From assembly GCA_920105625.2 (NCBI GenBank), contig OV050033.1:55820780-55884779 (forward strand): a stretch of 64,000 nt of DNA. The letters are read 5' to 3'. The DNA comes from Clusia tigrina. Taxonomy: Eukaryota > Arthropoda > Insecta > Diptera > Clusiidae. Made by a program: the position numbers and the translations under genes. The notes beneath the pieces are model-generated. The model saw only the letters and a program-made list of their open reading frames with translations. It was not told the origin of the DNA and did no database searches. Positions 34,868 to 47,000 of this stretch are shown here, piece by piece (the stretch's first letter is position 1; each line of letters opens with the position of its first letter).

Positions 34868-37787
34868 GGTTAGGACTGGTTTAAGATGTGCCTTCGTCAA
34901 CGAACAACGGTTTATTTATGGTCAAGGGTCGCCCTCCTTGCGAGAGCCTAGTTAGACCAATATGACCGATTCTGACACCACAGCAACTCATCCCTTTCTG
35001 CAGATATCCAACGAATTGGAACAAATGGTGAAACATATTAGGCCTTTGGTGTCAACTTGTGAGATATCGATTAGGTTGAAGGTGTGGCCAGATCTGGTTT
35101 AAGAGCAAAGCTTTCACCCAATTAAGGGAGATAAAGAGCTGTAGGCCTATGCTGTCATTGCTGTCTTTGTAGTTTGTCATTTTAACTATGAGTTAGTTTT
35201 ATAAATTAAATAAATAAATATATTTATGGGTTTGTTTCAGGACATTATTAAGTTAGACACACATTTTTAGATTTAATAAAACATTCATTTTGTCATATGA
35301 TACACGATAGAGAGGGGGTCGTGTGCTGAGTTTGGACATAAAAAGTGACGTTCTTATTTTGCGGGGGTTTTTTTAACGAGGAGTAAAAGCGTCTAAACCC
35401 GGAGTCAGTGTGAGACTCTAACCCACTAAATATCTCCTCAAACGTACGGGTGGATGCTCTCGGAGCCCACTGTCAGATATTTCGTCGGGAGGCCGCCAGA
35501 GCATCATTGCTCCACCGTCAGTCGTTAGTATTGGTCAACCAACCGTCCTTGTTGCAGCGGATTCGCTTTTGCGGGGTATCTGAATCAATATGTCGATATG
35601 TAACAAAGGAAGGGGATGGTTAAATATCAAAATCACTTTTTGAGGTATTAAATTATACCTTTTTCAATATCTCGAGAACTTTTGTAGTAGTAGAGAGCTA
35701 TCCTACCTTTGATTCAAATATTTCCACATAATCCTTATAAATTCATGCAAGTAATGAACATAATTTTAGAAAATATGCATTAATTATGTGTCAAATATCG
35801 GTATAGATTATTTTATCAATTGTCTCATATCGGCCGTGATGCACTTTGTGAGGGTGTTGTTGGGGTGGTACCCATATAAGGACTCTACTAACTCAACGAG
35901 TGAATGATCAAGGAGTTTTCTCTGTATTTTTAGGGGTGTTAGAGTATGTTTGTTGTTCTTAGCCAGCTTTGTTTCGGAATACTATTGATATACTACAAGG
36001 AATGAGACGAGTAATGAGCCCTGCTGATTGTAGAATAAATTATATTAGGGTGTAAAGTATTCCGTAACGATGTCACTTTCAGTACTGCTTGTTACATCTA
36101 TCTACCTATCTATTATGTAGTACTATGATATTATTACTTATTCCCTGCAGACTGATTATATTTATACAAATAATCACACAACCATAGCGCATTATCCCTT
36201 CTTGCTAAAAAAGGCATCACCATCATTTCTTTTCTTTTGGACATTCCCCTCAAGTATTGATTGGCCACTAATGATGGTGAGCATAGCAACGTTTTCTCAA
36301 CTCTCCAATCATTACGTTCGCTAGCGCTTTACGTGCGTAAGTTCAAAACTAACTCTTTACCAATCTTAGAACATTTCGTAGTAGTGAAATGTAGCGGCAA
36401 GAAAAAGAAGTGACACAAAAGTCCTTTCTTGGCGCATGCTATCGAGACATGTACCCTTGATCAGAACACGCTTCGTGGGGAAATTACAACATAATCCTTG
36501 AGGCACACAAACAACAGGAAAAGAAATGTAGAAATTAAATTAACTCAATTTTCGAAGAAGCAAAAGAAGAGCAGCCCAAGGAAAATTATACAAAAGAAAA
36601 AAAAGATGAAAAACAAAGAAAAAATATACAAATTGGACGTGTCAATAAAATTTATGCAACTGCAGAAATGCATTTGCACACGCTGCACATATTATACAAT
36701 AATTTTATTTAATAATACAGCAAACAAAAATACGAGCAAGGAGTAGGAAGGAGATACACAAATCCACGATATACGCGCACACATACTTCCTTCCTTCCTT
36801 CCGGGCTGTCTGACTGCCAGCATGCCTGCCTCAGTCTGTCTGTCTGTTTCTGCGTCTGTCTGAATGTCTGTACGTCTGTCTGCTGTGCTCCGCCTGTTTG
36901 TCTTACGGCTTGTTGCGAGTAGTTTGCCGCTTTGCCGCTGCAGCTGCTGTTTGCACAGCCTTTGCAACAATTGAGTGAAAATATTTTTCAGGGTAATTTC
37001 CATGTGTTGTCTATTTGTATACAAGTGTATGTGGAAAGGTGCATGCCTGCATGTATGCGTGTATTTGTAAGACAATTCATTGTGGCTCTGTTTAAGCTGC
37101 AGCACATACTCGCACTCGCGCTCGACTGATATGAATACAGCCACCAGGCAGGAGCCCCGAAAGTCTGTTGTGTTTTCTTTTCAATTTTCCGCCTTTCGTT
37201 TTTTCCATCGCGCACTTATTTGCATTTCATTTGGATTATGCTTCGTTACGTACTTATTTAATATTTTCATAAATTCTTTTTCTCTTCTTGTTTGCTTTTA
37301 TTTATTTGCCTTTTTTTATTTCTTTAGCTGAGTTGCTACCTTCTCGCGTTTAAAAGCGCATTTCTGCATTGGCTGTTTCTTTTATTTTGTGCTATTGCAT
37401 TTCTTTATGTGCGCTTCCGTTTCCATCGCACGTACTAATAACTTAAAGTTGGTTTCTTGTTTGTGTGCTTATGAGTGGGTGCCAAGCTGACAAAATGTGT
37501 GAGTGTGTGTGGGCGGCGACAGTGAACGGTAGAATCGTCCTCGTCCTCGTCAGTTGTGCAAATTGTGTGGCATATAATTCAATGTCATTTGCACTCCTGT
37601 CTCAAATACTTTTAAATGTTTGAACGTGAAAATTATTTGGAATTTTTGTCAGTTGTTTGAAGCTGAAGTGTCCTTGGAGATATCCGAAAATGAGGAGGAA
37701 ACTAAATTCCGTTGATATATGCTTCACTAAGACACATCAAGGAAGGATTAATATTTAAAACAACATGCTCTCTCCCAGGAGCTTTAT
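34868..37787. other. Intergenic; contains an old repeat and a GC-richer patch
   Basis: 34868-35105 is an old repeat whose earlier half was interrupted by the LINE at 33041 (paralogous units around 32993-33040 plus 34868-34885, and at 35041-35105). 35330-35600 is a GC-richer patch without stops clustering and without recognised motif, perhaps a retroelement 5' region. 36790-36870 has CTTC and GTCT microsatellites. A 150-codon minus-strand frame at 36692-37144 is low complexity. No gene seen. Confidence 0.45.
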
Positions 37788-37796
37788 TAATTAATT

Positions 37797-38006
37797 GGAG
37801 CCGACCTCTGTGGTCAAGTGGTAAGCGTGACTCATACTCGGGTGTCGCGGTTTCGAATGCTGCCCCGAATACGGTCTCAGGAAATGGTTCTTTGTATTAT
37901 ATTGTCAAAAGCAAAGCCAGGGATAGGAAGAAAGCTGCTTTTGTTGTTAGGTATGCGCCTCCAAATCCTTTGCGCCAAATTAAATTATTAAATATCAACA
38001 AAAATA
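37797..38006 (+). mobile_element. tRNA-derived SINE, copy 1
   Basis: The head contains tRNA-like promoter boxes: an A-box-like tggtcaagtggtaagcg (37812-37828) and a B-box-like cggtttcgaatgc (37848-37860). A non-tRNA body follows that shares words with the copies at 38966 and 43845 (ggtctc..aaatg.ttcttt.ta; tc.aaagc). An AT-rich word taattaatt on both sides (37788-37796 and 38007-38015) could be the target duplication, but it is low complexity. Confidence 0.6.
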
Positions 38007-38084
38007 TAATTAATTATTGTAGTTTAATTAAATACAATATTTTTCTTGTATATAATCATTTGGGCCTAGCACCAACTACTGGGA

Positions 38085-38895
38085 ACCAATGGGTTCTTTC
38101 CCAAGCATTTTTCAAGCGGAGATTCGTGCTATTGAGGATGTACCCAGTTCAACATTGGCAGGAAGTAAAGGGGAAAACACAACGTGATACTATCCGGTAG
38201 TCAAGCAGCACTCGAAAATTTTAGCTCAGTTATGGTGAGGTCTAATTTTCTATGGGACTGTATTGAGAAACTGAACTCCCTAGGTAGAATCAACAAGCTA
38301 TATCTTCTGTGAGTTTTATACCGCATAGGAGTAGCGGGCAATGAGAAGGGTGATAGCTTAGCAAGGAAAGCTGCGGCCTCTCATTTCAACGGCCCTGAAT
38401 CCTTCTGTGCGCTATTATCATCCAGCACCATTGGAGGTCTGCTGAAGAAGTGCAGAAATGCAAAAAGAAGTCAAACCCGGAAAAATCTTCCGATATTAAG
38501 ACAGTCCAAAGTTCTTCGGGTGGACTTAATTCCTAAAATAACTAAATAGTTAATTAACATGGCTCGGAGAGAATTTAGAATCATCACAGACATCTTAAGC
38601 GGACACTGTAGACTCAACTATCATATGAATAAGTTGGGTCCATCTTCAGATACCATCTGTAGATTCTGTGTAGAGAGAGGAAATCACAATAGACTCGATC
38701 ACAGACTGTGGACCTTTGGCACACTAAGATCACAGGTATTTTGGATAATATATATTAGATATGAGCAAGATCCCTTAATTTGATTCCTCCAAACTATATG
38801 AATTACTGTTGGAAATGAATCTGACAAATCTATATATAAGACTATCGTCATTTTTTAAACTAATAGGGGCATCCCAATATATCTTTCAGGTCATG
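38085..38895 (+). pseudogene. LINE RNase H / C-terminal fragment
   Basis: RNase H relics come in order: AEIRAIEDVPSS (Glu) near 38115, ILSGSQAALENF (the DSQAA Asp replaced by Gly) near 38190, and GVAGNEKGDSLARKAAA near 38330. The C-terminus LSGHCRLNYHMNKLGPSSDTICRFC follows at 38593-38670. The 3' UTR ('gattcctccaaa.tatatgaatt') matches that of the copy at 58335-59030, so both belong to one subfamily. Stops and frame changes are present and the reverse transcriptase is missing. Confidence 0.75.
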
Positions 38896-38965
38896 GCGTA
38901 TAACTCCAAGTAAGAAACAATGAGTTCTAACTGATATTTTATATAATTAAGTAGAATATATATTA

Positions 38966-39143
38966 TAGATTCCCCGAGGGTCGCAGGTTCAAATCCTGCC
39001 ACTGGCTTGGTCTCCAAAATGATTCTTTCTACGAGTCGAAAGCCTGTGTAGCTAGTACTCATTCCCCTAATACCTTGCACTCATAATTAATTATGGTGTA
39101 AGGTATAATAATAATAATAATAATAATATATTATAATATATTA
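38966..39143 (+). mobile_element. tRNA-derived SINE, copy 2 (5' truncated), with TAA tail
   Basis: Begins inside the tRNA-like head with a B box, gcaggttcaaatcctgcc (38983-39000). It continues with the family body (agctagtactcat, 39049-39061, and tatggtgtaaggtata, 39092-39107), then a TAA/ATA microsatellite tail (39107-39143). The mariner element has inserted in the tail. A minus-strand frame across the B box gives the familiar GFEPATLG artefact. Confidence 0.7.
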
Positions 39144-39145
39144 TA

Positions 39146-39174
39146 CGAGGGCGGATTGATATTGAAGCTACCTA
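39146..39174 (+). repeat. mariner left terminal inverted repeat
   Basis: 29 bp, perfect inverted match to 40407-40435. Confidence 0.95.
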
Positions 39175-39323
39175 GCGCTAGATGGCAGCACAAACACAAA
39201 AACTTTTTTTTTTTTAGAAATTGCGATATGTCAAACCTCAGCTGTTAAAATTTCACCCAAATTCATCGATTAGTTTATTTGTTGTAGTCGTTTGAAGTAA
39301 GCAACTTTTGTGTTTCTTGAAAA

Positions 39324-40373
39324 ATGGAAAAAAGCGAATTTCGTGCAGTGATTAAACACTATTTTTTGAAAGGGAAAACGGCGCAAGAGACAAAAGAAAA
39401 GCTCGATAAACATTACGGTGAGTCTGCTCCGTCAGATTACATGGTAAAATATTGGATTGCTGATTTTAAACGCGGCCTAACAAGCACTGCAACAATACCA
39501 TCAACAGGAAAGCCAAAAGAGGTGGTTACTGAAGAAAATATCAAGAAAATCCTCGATATCGTTATGAATGATCGCCGAGTCAAGTTGCGTGAGATTGTTG
39601 AAATCGTAAACATATCATATGAACGTGTGTTCAACATTTTGCATGAACATTTGCATATGAAAAAGCTATCGGCAAGATGGGTGCCGCGTTTGCTCAGTGT
39701 CGAACAAAAACGAGTTCGACAGACCACTTCACAGCGGTGTTTGTACATGATAAAGCGTAATCCTGTTGATTTTTGGCGTCGATTAATAACTGTTGATGAA
39801 ACGTGGGTCCACCACTACACACCTGAAACCAAAAATCAATCGAAACAATGGGTGGAAGCTGGTGGAAGTGCTCCGAAGAAGGCGAAGGCAGTGAAATCGG
39901 CTGGCAAGGTTATGGCCACTGTATTTTGGGATGCACACGGAATATTGCTCATCGATTATCTTGAGAAAGGATCCACAATCACAGGAAAGTATTATCGTGC
40001 ATTATTGGATCAATTGATTGATGCAATCAAGGAAAAACGACCACATTTAAAGAAGAAAAAAATGCTCTTTCTTCAAAACAACGCACCGGTTCACACAGCA
40101 TTAGATACGATGCTAAAATTACGTGAAATACACTTCGAATTGGTTAATCATCCACCTTATAGTCCAGATTTAGCTCCTAGAGACTTTTTCCTGTTTCCAA
40201 ACTTGGAAAAATGGCTCGCAGGAAACAGATTGATCTCAAACGAAGAAGTGATTACCGAAACTAACGCGTATTTTGAGGGGTTCCCGAAATCGTATTATTC
40301 AGATGGTATAAAAAAGTTGGAATATCGTCTTACTAAGTGTGTCGAAGTAAAAGGAGACTATGTTGAGAAATAA
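39324..40373 (+). CDS. mariner transposase, full length, second catalytic Asp replaced by Asn
   Basis: 349 residues, the usual length, with no stop or frameshift. The N-terminal half holds two helix-turn-helix regions (residues 1-50 and about 75-115). The WVPRLL motif (119-124) is the linker seen in mariners (WVPHEL-like). The D,D34D catalytic centre reads Asp158 (ITVDETWVHH), Asn252 (FLQNNAPVH, normally HQDNAP) and Asp287 (YSPDLAPRDFF), with exactly 34 residues between the last two. The change at 252 needs a single GAC to AAC transition and should abolish strand transfer. The protein may still bind the terminal repeats. I do not assign the subfamily. Confidence 0.93.
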   Translation: MEKSEFRAVIKHYFLKGKTAQETKEKLDKHYGESAPSDYMVKYWIADFKRGLTSTATIPSTGKPKEVVTEENIKKILDIVMNDRRVKLREIVEIVNISYERVFNILHEHLHMKKLSARWVPRLLSVEQKRVRQTTSQRCLYMIKRNPVDFWRRLITVDETWVHHYTPETKNQSKQWVEAGGSAPKKAKAVKSAGKVMATVFWDAHGILLIDYLEKGSTITGKYYRALLDQLIDAIKEKRPHLKKKKMLFLQNNAPVHTALDTMLKLREIHFELVNHPPYSPDLAPRDFFLFPNLEKWLAGNRLISNEEVITETNAYFEGFPKSYYSDGIKKLEYRLTKCVEVKGDYVEK

Positions 40374-40406
40374 ATGGTTTTTGAAAAAAAATGTTTTTTT
40401 CCTACT

Positions 40407-40435
40407 TAGGTAGCTTCAATATCAATCCGCCCTCG
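40407..40435 (-). repeat. mariner right terminal inverted repeat
   Basis: 29 bp, perfect inverted match to 39146-39174, followed by the TA duplication. Confidence 0.95.
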
Positions 40436-40437
40436 TA

Positions 40438-42616
40438 GATATATGCGGGAGTTCAAATTTAGGTTTTAACATTCATTCATGTTTACTCAGGATTATTGAA
40501 CTGAATATAAAATCATAATAGGAGTATACTCGTATATTGTATTTGTAAGTACGTTTGCCATAGTATGACAGGAAGAGACTACCTCAGTCATGTTAGCTCT
40601 GGTGACTTACGGCCTTAGTGATAGCTCATTTCCTTGGTTAAGAGAGTGACAACTGGAATTCATCCATGTTTACTAATGAATACTGTAAAGGCTATTTTGT
40701 CATAGTAGGAGCATGTGTTCGTAGTATAGAAATAGAAATCGAAATGTAGTAGGCTGGAATTAACCGGAGCACTCAGTCACAGGGACCATTGTACTATTCT
40801 CTATATAGATCCGGTAGAAAGAGTAGAGAGATAGGAAAGGTTTCAGGAGGGGAAAGAGAAGGTGTGTACATTAATTTGTATATACGAGTATGTGTGTTAA
40901 AGAATTCTCGTCTATTCTGTGACTTTACTTAAAATGTTATCTAATAAAGTCTCTGCCGAAAGTGATGTCAATTGAGCCTGTTTGTTGCTCGCATATTTGA
41001 GGAACTCTTTTGATTTCAATCCAAGTAAATGATTTTAAGCTCAACTAACGGAGAAGTCATCTCCCCGCCATGGCTAAAATACAAGGAGCTAGGAATATAC
41101 ATTAAGATCGTATAAAAATAACATTTCGTTGTAATTTAATTAGAAATAATTAACCATTTTATCAATTCATGAGTTTAGTTACATTTTTAAAAAGTCCTTA
41201 AAGTTTGGTTTCAGATAATCCCATTACCATGCGATATTTTTCATACGATGTTTTCTTTTCTTTAAATGTTTATAAACTTATTATTTGTAATATACAAATT
41301 AATTCAAATAGATTTGCAAACTTTGATTCACTCGAACTTTTTCGTCCTTGTGTTCACATCCGTTAAGTTTCTAATTTCATCTTCAATATCTTCCATCAGC
41401 ATATGTAGCTCCAGAATTATGGGCTCTACGAGTAATTACCTTGAATATAGGAACTATTTTCATTTCCAATCCAAACAGAATCCCGCAAAATTTTAAATTT
41501 ATTTCATTTTTTTTTTGTCCTTTAAATCCTTTCATAGACTCAGCTATTTATAAAGTTCTGTTTACTCAACATTTCTTATTGGATTACAAACACTCTAAGC
41601 CTGGCAAGTGGTGCAGACCACACTATATAAATTATGTTATACATTTAGCCACACAATTTGCGGCAACTCACTTTGCAGCACATAACGGGCTACAAATTTG
41701 TAGGCAGAGTCATTCATTCACAGCAGTGCCACGACATTAAATTGCATTTACACAATTTCCCTTCACGTTGCATCCTTCCGATTTGTGCCGCGTTAATATT
41801 ATATTAAAAATATAAAGAAAATTGCATTTCTTTGCAGTCAGCCACTATTACAACCACTATCATCCCCATCACCCACCATCGCCACCTCCGCCTACTTGCA
41901 GGAACATTTACACAATATTTTCCTTATTTATCTGCTGCATTGCTTTGGCTTTTGCGGCATGTCTGTTTGTGTGCATTTGCGTTTGACACGTTTTGCTGCC
42001 TGCATTTTCTCTTTATTTTGTTTTATTTGCTGCCTTCATTCTTGCCAGGAATATGGTGAAATAATTTAGTTTACTCCTGGCAGAAATTAGCTCTGCAACG
42101 TGATTATATTTTGCCATTTGCGGAGGAATTCGGATTCTGGATTTCTTTAAATGCGCATACCAAAGCGTGGCAAAATGTTATTACAACCGAAGAGAAGCCG
42201 TGAAAAAAGCAAATTAAATGCAAAAATAATTTTTTTAACCGCTTTTAAACATATTTCAACGTTTGCTGCAGACCGTTGTCCTTTGCAAAACTTACAGAAT
42301 TGTGGGAGATGATTGAGGGAAGTTGTTAGCTTCCCAGAAATCTTTGCAATTAATTACCTTCGGTTTTTCCCCTTTGCTTCTATGCTGTTGCTTTATATGT
42401 TGATTGAAACACGATAAAGATGCAAGCTAAAAATTGTCAGTAGATATTTGTTGCACTTGTGAAATCAATGATCATAGTCATAGAAGGTGATTGGTCCTCA
42501 TAAACAGTGCCCAAATTTGCCGTGATCTCCACATATGCTGTCCTGTCCAAAAATAAGCTTAAAGCCTTGTAATGTCGTAACTTTATATGGATGGAATAAA
42601 TTTTGAGAAGTGTGAA
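40438..42616. other. Intergenic, no gene seen
   Basis: 40438-41250 is ordinary AT-rich DNA. 41600-42400 is a unique-looking island with many 'atttgc' and 'ttgcc' words. No motif-bearing frame. Confidence 0.45.
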
Positions 42617-43320
42617 ATGAGTCCTTCGATTGTATTGCGACTTCTAACAGTAATCGCAAAACATGTTAGATCCTTAAAATGTTGAGTTTCATATTAGCAT
42701 ACATATTAGTTCGATCACATTATTAGATTTGTCAATAATCAGAGAACTTGGCCACAAAGAGAACATAGTTCGATCACATTCTGATACATATCAATCATCA
42801 AAACACCATAAAAAGAGAGACTTAGAGATTAAAAGTTTTTAATCCCCTTACTGTGTAAAGACTCTATTTCTTGGCTGGGGTAGAACTCAGCGGGTCCCTG
42901 GGGTCGTGTACAGAAATTTATATTTATAAACGTGCGTGTTGTATACTTTATTTACTTCATTAACTACTATATGAGTCCTTCGATTATATTGCTAATTGTA
43001 CCATTAATTACAGAGCTTGTCATTTAGATCCTTAAAATGTTGAGATTCATATTGGCATACGAATCAGTTGGTGGATAACAGTCCTTCGGTCATATTGTTG
43101 GATTCATGATTAATCAGAGAGCCACACATAGAATATGGGTCATAAAAATAGAGTGCAGGATAAGGGTTCTTCGATCATATTTTGAAACATATCATCAATC
43201 ATAAAGTTTCGCATTGGCACTAAAAAAATAGAGAGTAAGAGAATGAAAGCTTTTGATTCCATTACTGCATGCATCGCCGTTCCCAGATCTTGGCATAAGG
43301 GCAAGTGTACAAAATGTAAG
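42617..43320 (+). repeat. 354-bp tandem duplication, diverged
   Basis: The block starting atgagtccttcgattgtatt at 42617 is repeated from 42971 with the same order of landmarks: 'agatccttaaaatgttgag', 'ttcatatt.gcatac', 'gttcgatcatatt..gatacatatca' and 'ttactg...tctt'. Substitutions and small indels show it is old. Smaller internal repeats of 'agtccttcg.t.atatt' occur in both halves. Confidence 0.75.
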
Positions 43321-43844
43321 TCTTCATCGGGTCTCAAGAGTTTGAATCAGTAGATTTTGACTTAAGAGGCAACTTAAGAGGCAACTTGTGGCGTCATTCT
43401 ACATAATTTGCTTGTGACGAAGATCATTTGTTTGTCAGCTCAAATTTCACTCCAATGGTATATACCGAATATCCATACAAATCCATAAGAAGCTGGTTGG
43501 TCCTTTAAGCAAAGTTAACAAGTGAAACTATTGAATTCTGATTGAATCCTTGTAACAATAACAATTAGAGTACTTTAAAATAATAATGAGTGCACTTTCG
43601 TAGTAACTGGTATATCAGTTCCGTGACACTCTTTACACATTTGGATCTGACTATATTAAGTTCTAGATAAAGTCATCGCCAGTAGCAGATTTATAAACAT
43701 ATATAAATCGATCCTGAAATCTGTTCATGTACAATGAGAGATTAACTTCTAAGTTCTTGTTACCTAACATTCTTGTGAGTGTGTGAAGACTCCCGCATAT
43801 TACCATGTGGTAAACTGGACATAAAATATTAAAATATCAACTCA

Positions 43845-44020
43845 GAGATCAAGTGATAAACATGCTAGTCTCATATTAGTCTCGTTCGATTTCTGCTAGA
43901 GGCATGCTCAAAATGCTTCTCTCCAATTTTTCTTCTCTTTGAATCGCAGGACTTAGTTGCTAGTACTCATATCCACAAACTCTTGCAGACATAATGGTGT
44001 AAGTTATAATAAATAAATAA
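43845..44020 (+). mobile_element. tRNA-derived SINE, copy 3
   Basis: The head shows degenerate tRNA-like boxes: 'gatcaagtgataaacatgc' (A-box region) and 'tcgttcgatttc' (B box). The body and tail match copy 2: 'ttgctagtactcat' then 'ataatggtgtaagttataat', followed by an aataaataa tail. Confidence 0.6.
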
Positions 44021-44024
44021 TTTA

Positions 44025-47000
44025 TAAGTTTATTTCCAAATCATCAGGTTGCAAAAAAAAAGGTCTGAGATCCTTGCTACATTTCTTGTCCCTTCGTGAA
44101 GATTCCTTGTTTGTTTCCAGCTGCTCACAGGCTGATGAAAGTCTCTCTCTGTAATTTAATTAATCGGTCTGGTCTCTGAGATTTCGTTGATAAAAGAGCT
44201 CGACTTCATCAGAAGAGAAGACATCTTTGGATACGAATCGTTGTGTTCAACTAATACTAAAGTATAAGAAACCAGAAATGATTGCAATTCTGTCTCCAAA
44301 TGGATTTATCAGTCTCAGTTTTGTTAAATATGTCTTCATGAATGCAAAATTTCTATTTGCCGGAAAGGAAGTCGGCAATATATAAATATGTTGCATATGG
44401 AGTCACAGAGTGTGTAAATGACATGCACGCAACATGCCTTTAAACTAACACTCTTCGTGTGTACCTGTGTGTTTAATCTGCTTCTTTTGTAGGTATAAAG
44501 AAAACATCCTGCATTATACGCATGCACCTTAATTAATTTAGCACCTTTCAAAGGGTTTGGATTAACTCCTTTTATACTCGCCACATAATTACAGTCTTTT
44601 TCTTAATTATGGAGCAATTTTCCCTTTCAACCATGATGGAACGGCATTATGCAAACTAATTAAATTTCTAAGCGTGAGTTTGCTTCTATTCCCGTTCTTG
44701 TAATTCTTTTTTTCCTTTATTTTAATTTACATTTCGCGCATTTGCCGTTACGTGTCAACAACTAAGAGCAGCCAGCGAGCGAGTGAGCGCACATATTTTT
44801 TCTGCATGACATGCTCTCTTGCTGCACAAATACAAAGAGCGACATTACACATCATTATCAACATGCGACAAGCAACTAGCGGAATAGTGCGCTGTAAATG
44901 CCATGCAAACATTTTTGCAATTTGCAACATCATAAATTCATGTGCAAAAAGCAAGAGTCACATGCATTACAAGCCCACACACACACACACACACACACAC
45001 AAAGCCACAGATGCTCACCCAAACATACAAAGGCTCCCACACATGCCCACATGAAGGTATAAGTGTGCACACATGTATGCCTACATCCAGCGGCAATGAC
45101 TGCTCAAAGTGCATTTGTGCTACTGTTTCAACTGTTACGACTGTTTTCACTGTTTTCACTGTTTCCACTGTTTCCACTGTGACTGCTGATGCTGGTGGGG
45201 GTGGTAGCGGTGTAGCAGCAAGACTGCTAATGATGTTGCCGCTGACAGTTTCCTATTACATTTGGGGAATAAATTGTTAATTATTATTTGTAATAAGTTA
45301 CAACAACGCGCACGCAAGCGTGTTGTGTGTAAATGTGTGCGAGTGCGCACAAGTAGGCAGTGTTTCTGGCTGTGGATCTGCACTGCGAAATTAACATTAA
45401 AGCATTAATGTGGCCTCAATTTTTGTGTGCTGCTACTTGTCTGAGAGTGTGTGTGTGTGTGGGTTGGTCTGTGCACTCATTTGTAATGCACATTAAAAGT
45501 GAAGTTTGTCATAGGCAAATGTGAAAATTATTCAAATAGAGAATAGTAAGAACAGCCATAAGCGGGGGCGTATGAGTGACATCGAGAATTTGTGACTGTG
45601 GTGTGAAATATGGTTACTTTGCAAGGATTATTATCAATCGTTACTCTCAAACGATATTTTGTATACGTTACTAAGTAACCACGTATTGCTGTAATAATGA
45701 AAAAAGTAGTCAATCCTTGTTATAGGATTATTTTGAGTATCATGTTGACACGAAAATGAACTGCCCTAACAGTTCAATCACTGGATTCTGATTCGAAAGA
45801 AACTTGTATGATAATTTAGATGCTTTACTCTCGTTTAATTGTGGTGCGCTGGAAATAAAATATTATATTTTTGCAATGGATCTTTTAGCTTTAAGAATTT
45901 AGCTCATATCGAAGAATCTAGATCGAACTTCGTGATAGCTTAGACAGCTAATTATTGAACTTTTTCATACACGGCTGTTGAGCCGCTTGTCAATTTTAAC
46001 GCATTTCCACTACTTTCGAGAACATTTTAGAAAAGCCAAAATTTGACGGCCTGAATCTAAAAGAAATACCCCAATTGTTGACACATCATCACAGAATAGA
46101 AGTGGGGTAGGCCGGAGAACCGCCGCAGAAGGGGATCTCCAAGCGCTCAAGAATACCTTATACTATGAGAAAAAGAGACAATATCATTAATGACATTACT
46201 AATGACATCACTAATGACATTGCTAATGACTTATAGCATTGAACAGAAAAAAAAGCAGAAAGGGACCATACAGATTATCCGAATATTGAACTTTGTATAC
46301 GAGTTTATGCGAACTTTTGGTTAAAGGGAACTCATAACTGGGTATGAACTGTTTTTTTATATTAATTGCTCTGAATGATTTGTGCCTGAAACTGACTCGA
46401 AGTACTCACAGAGAGGAAAGTGGCAAAGAGCTCAGGTCTCACCAACACTCATGCAATTGTTTATAAAATAAAGAATTCCTAACCTCAGAGTAATATTTTG
46501 CATATATTGTATATCAATAATGTTGACTATCACTGCATCTCTTTCCTTATCTATATATATATAATTTTTTTTAAAAATATATTTTTACTTATCGTGTTTA
46601 GGTATTTTGAAGTTAAAATAAATTCAAAACGAATTTGACCACTTATGTCCACCAAAAACGTTTGCATTCAGAATTTACAGTAATCATGCTAACATAGAAT
46701 TGCCAATGTGCGTGTCCGGTTACCGCCCAGTGGAAGCCAATTAAAAATCAATTCCACCACCAACAACACCACACAAACCGAAGAACCCTCAAATTAGCTT
46801 AAACACCAATTTGCACATTCAACGAGCCTGCAATATTAGCACAAAATCTTATTTAACAACTTAGCGCCACCGAGCATGAATATTAATGGCTGCATTTCTC
46901 AATGTTAGCGCCACGTAGCGCAGCTGCTGACAAAAGACCAAATCAAAAGCAACAACAACAGCGAAATAAAAATAAGCGAGCTCCTCAAAACATTAACCAA

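Larger units (their letters stand above)
39146..40435 (+). mobile_element. mariner (Tc1/mariner) element, complete with terminal repeats
   Basis: 1290 bp, bounded by perfect 29-bp inverted terminal repeats (39146-39174 and 40407-40435, beginning cgagggcggattgatattga) and flanked by the TA target dinucleotide on each side (39144-39145, 40436-40437). One transposase frame fills the middle. Size, repeats and target site are all standard for mariner. The element sits in the TA-rich tail of the SINE at 38966. Confidence 0.95.

Noticed and set aside
36692..37144. 150-codon minus-strand frame
   Set aside because: Composition is driven by CTTC and GTCT simple repeats, with no recognisable motif.
37797..37870. 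Functional tRNA gene
   Set aside because: Promoter-box-like words are present but the cloverleaf does not close, and a SINE body follows.
38886..39080. Minus-strand 64-codon frame with GFEPATLG
   Set aside because: This peptide is the translation of the B box of a tRNA-derived SINE, a well-known artefact.
44938..45177. Minus-strand frame with TVETVKTVKTV repeat
   Set aside because: Translation of a 9-bp minisatellite plus a CA run. The period is a multiple of three, which keeps it open.
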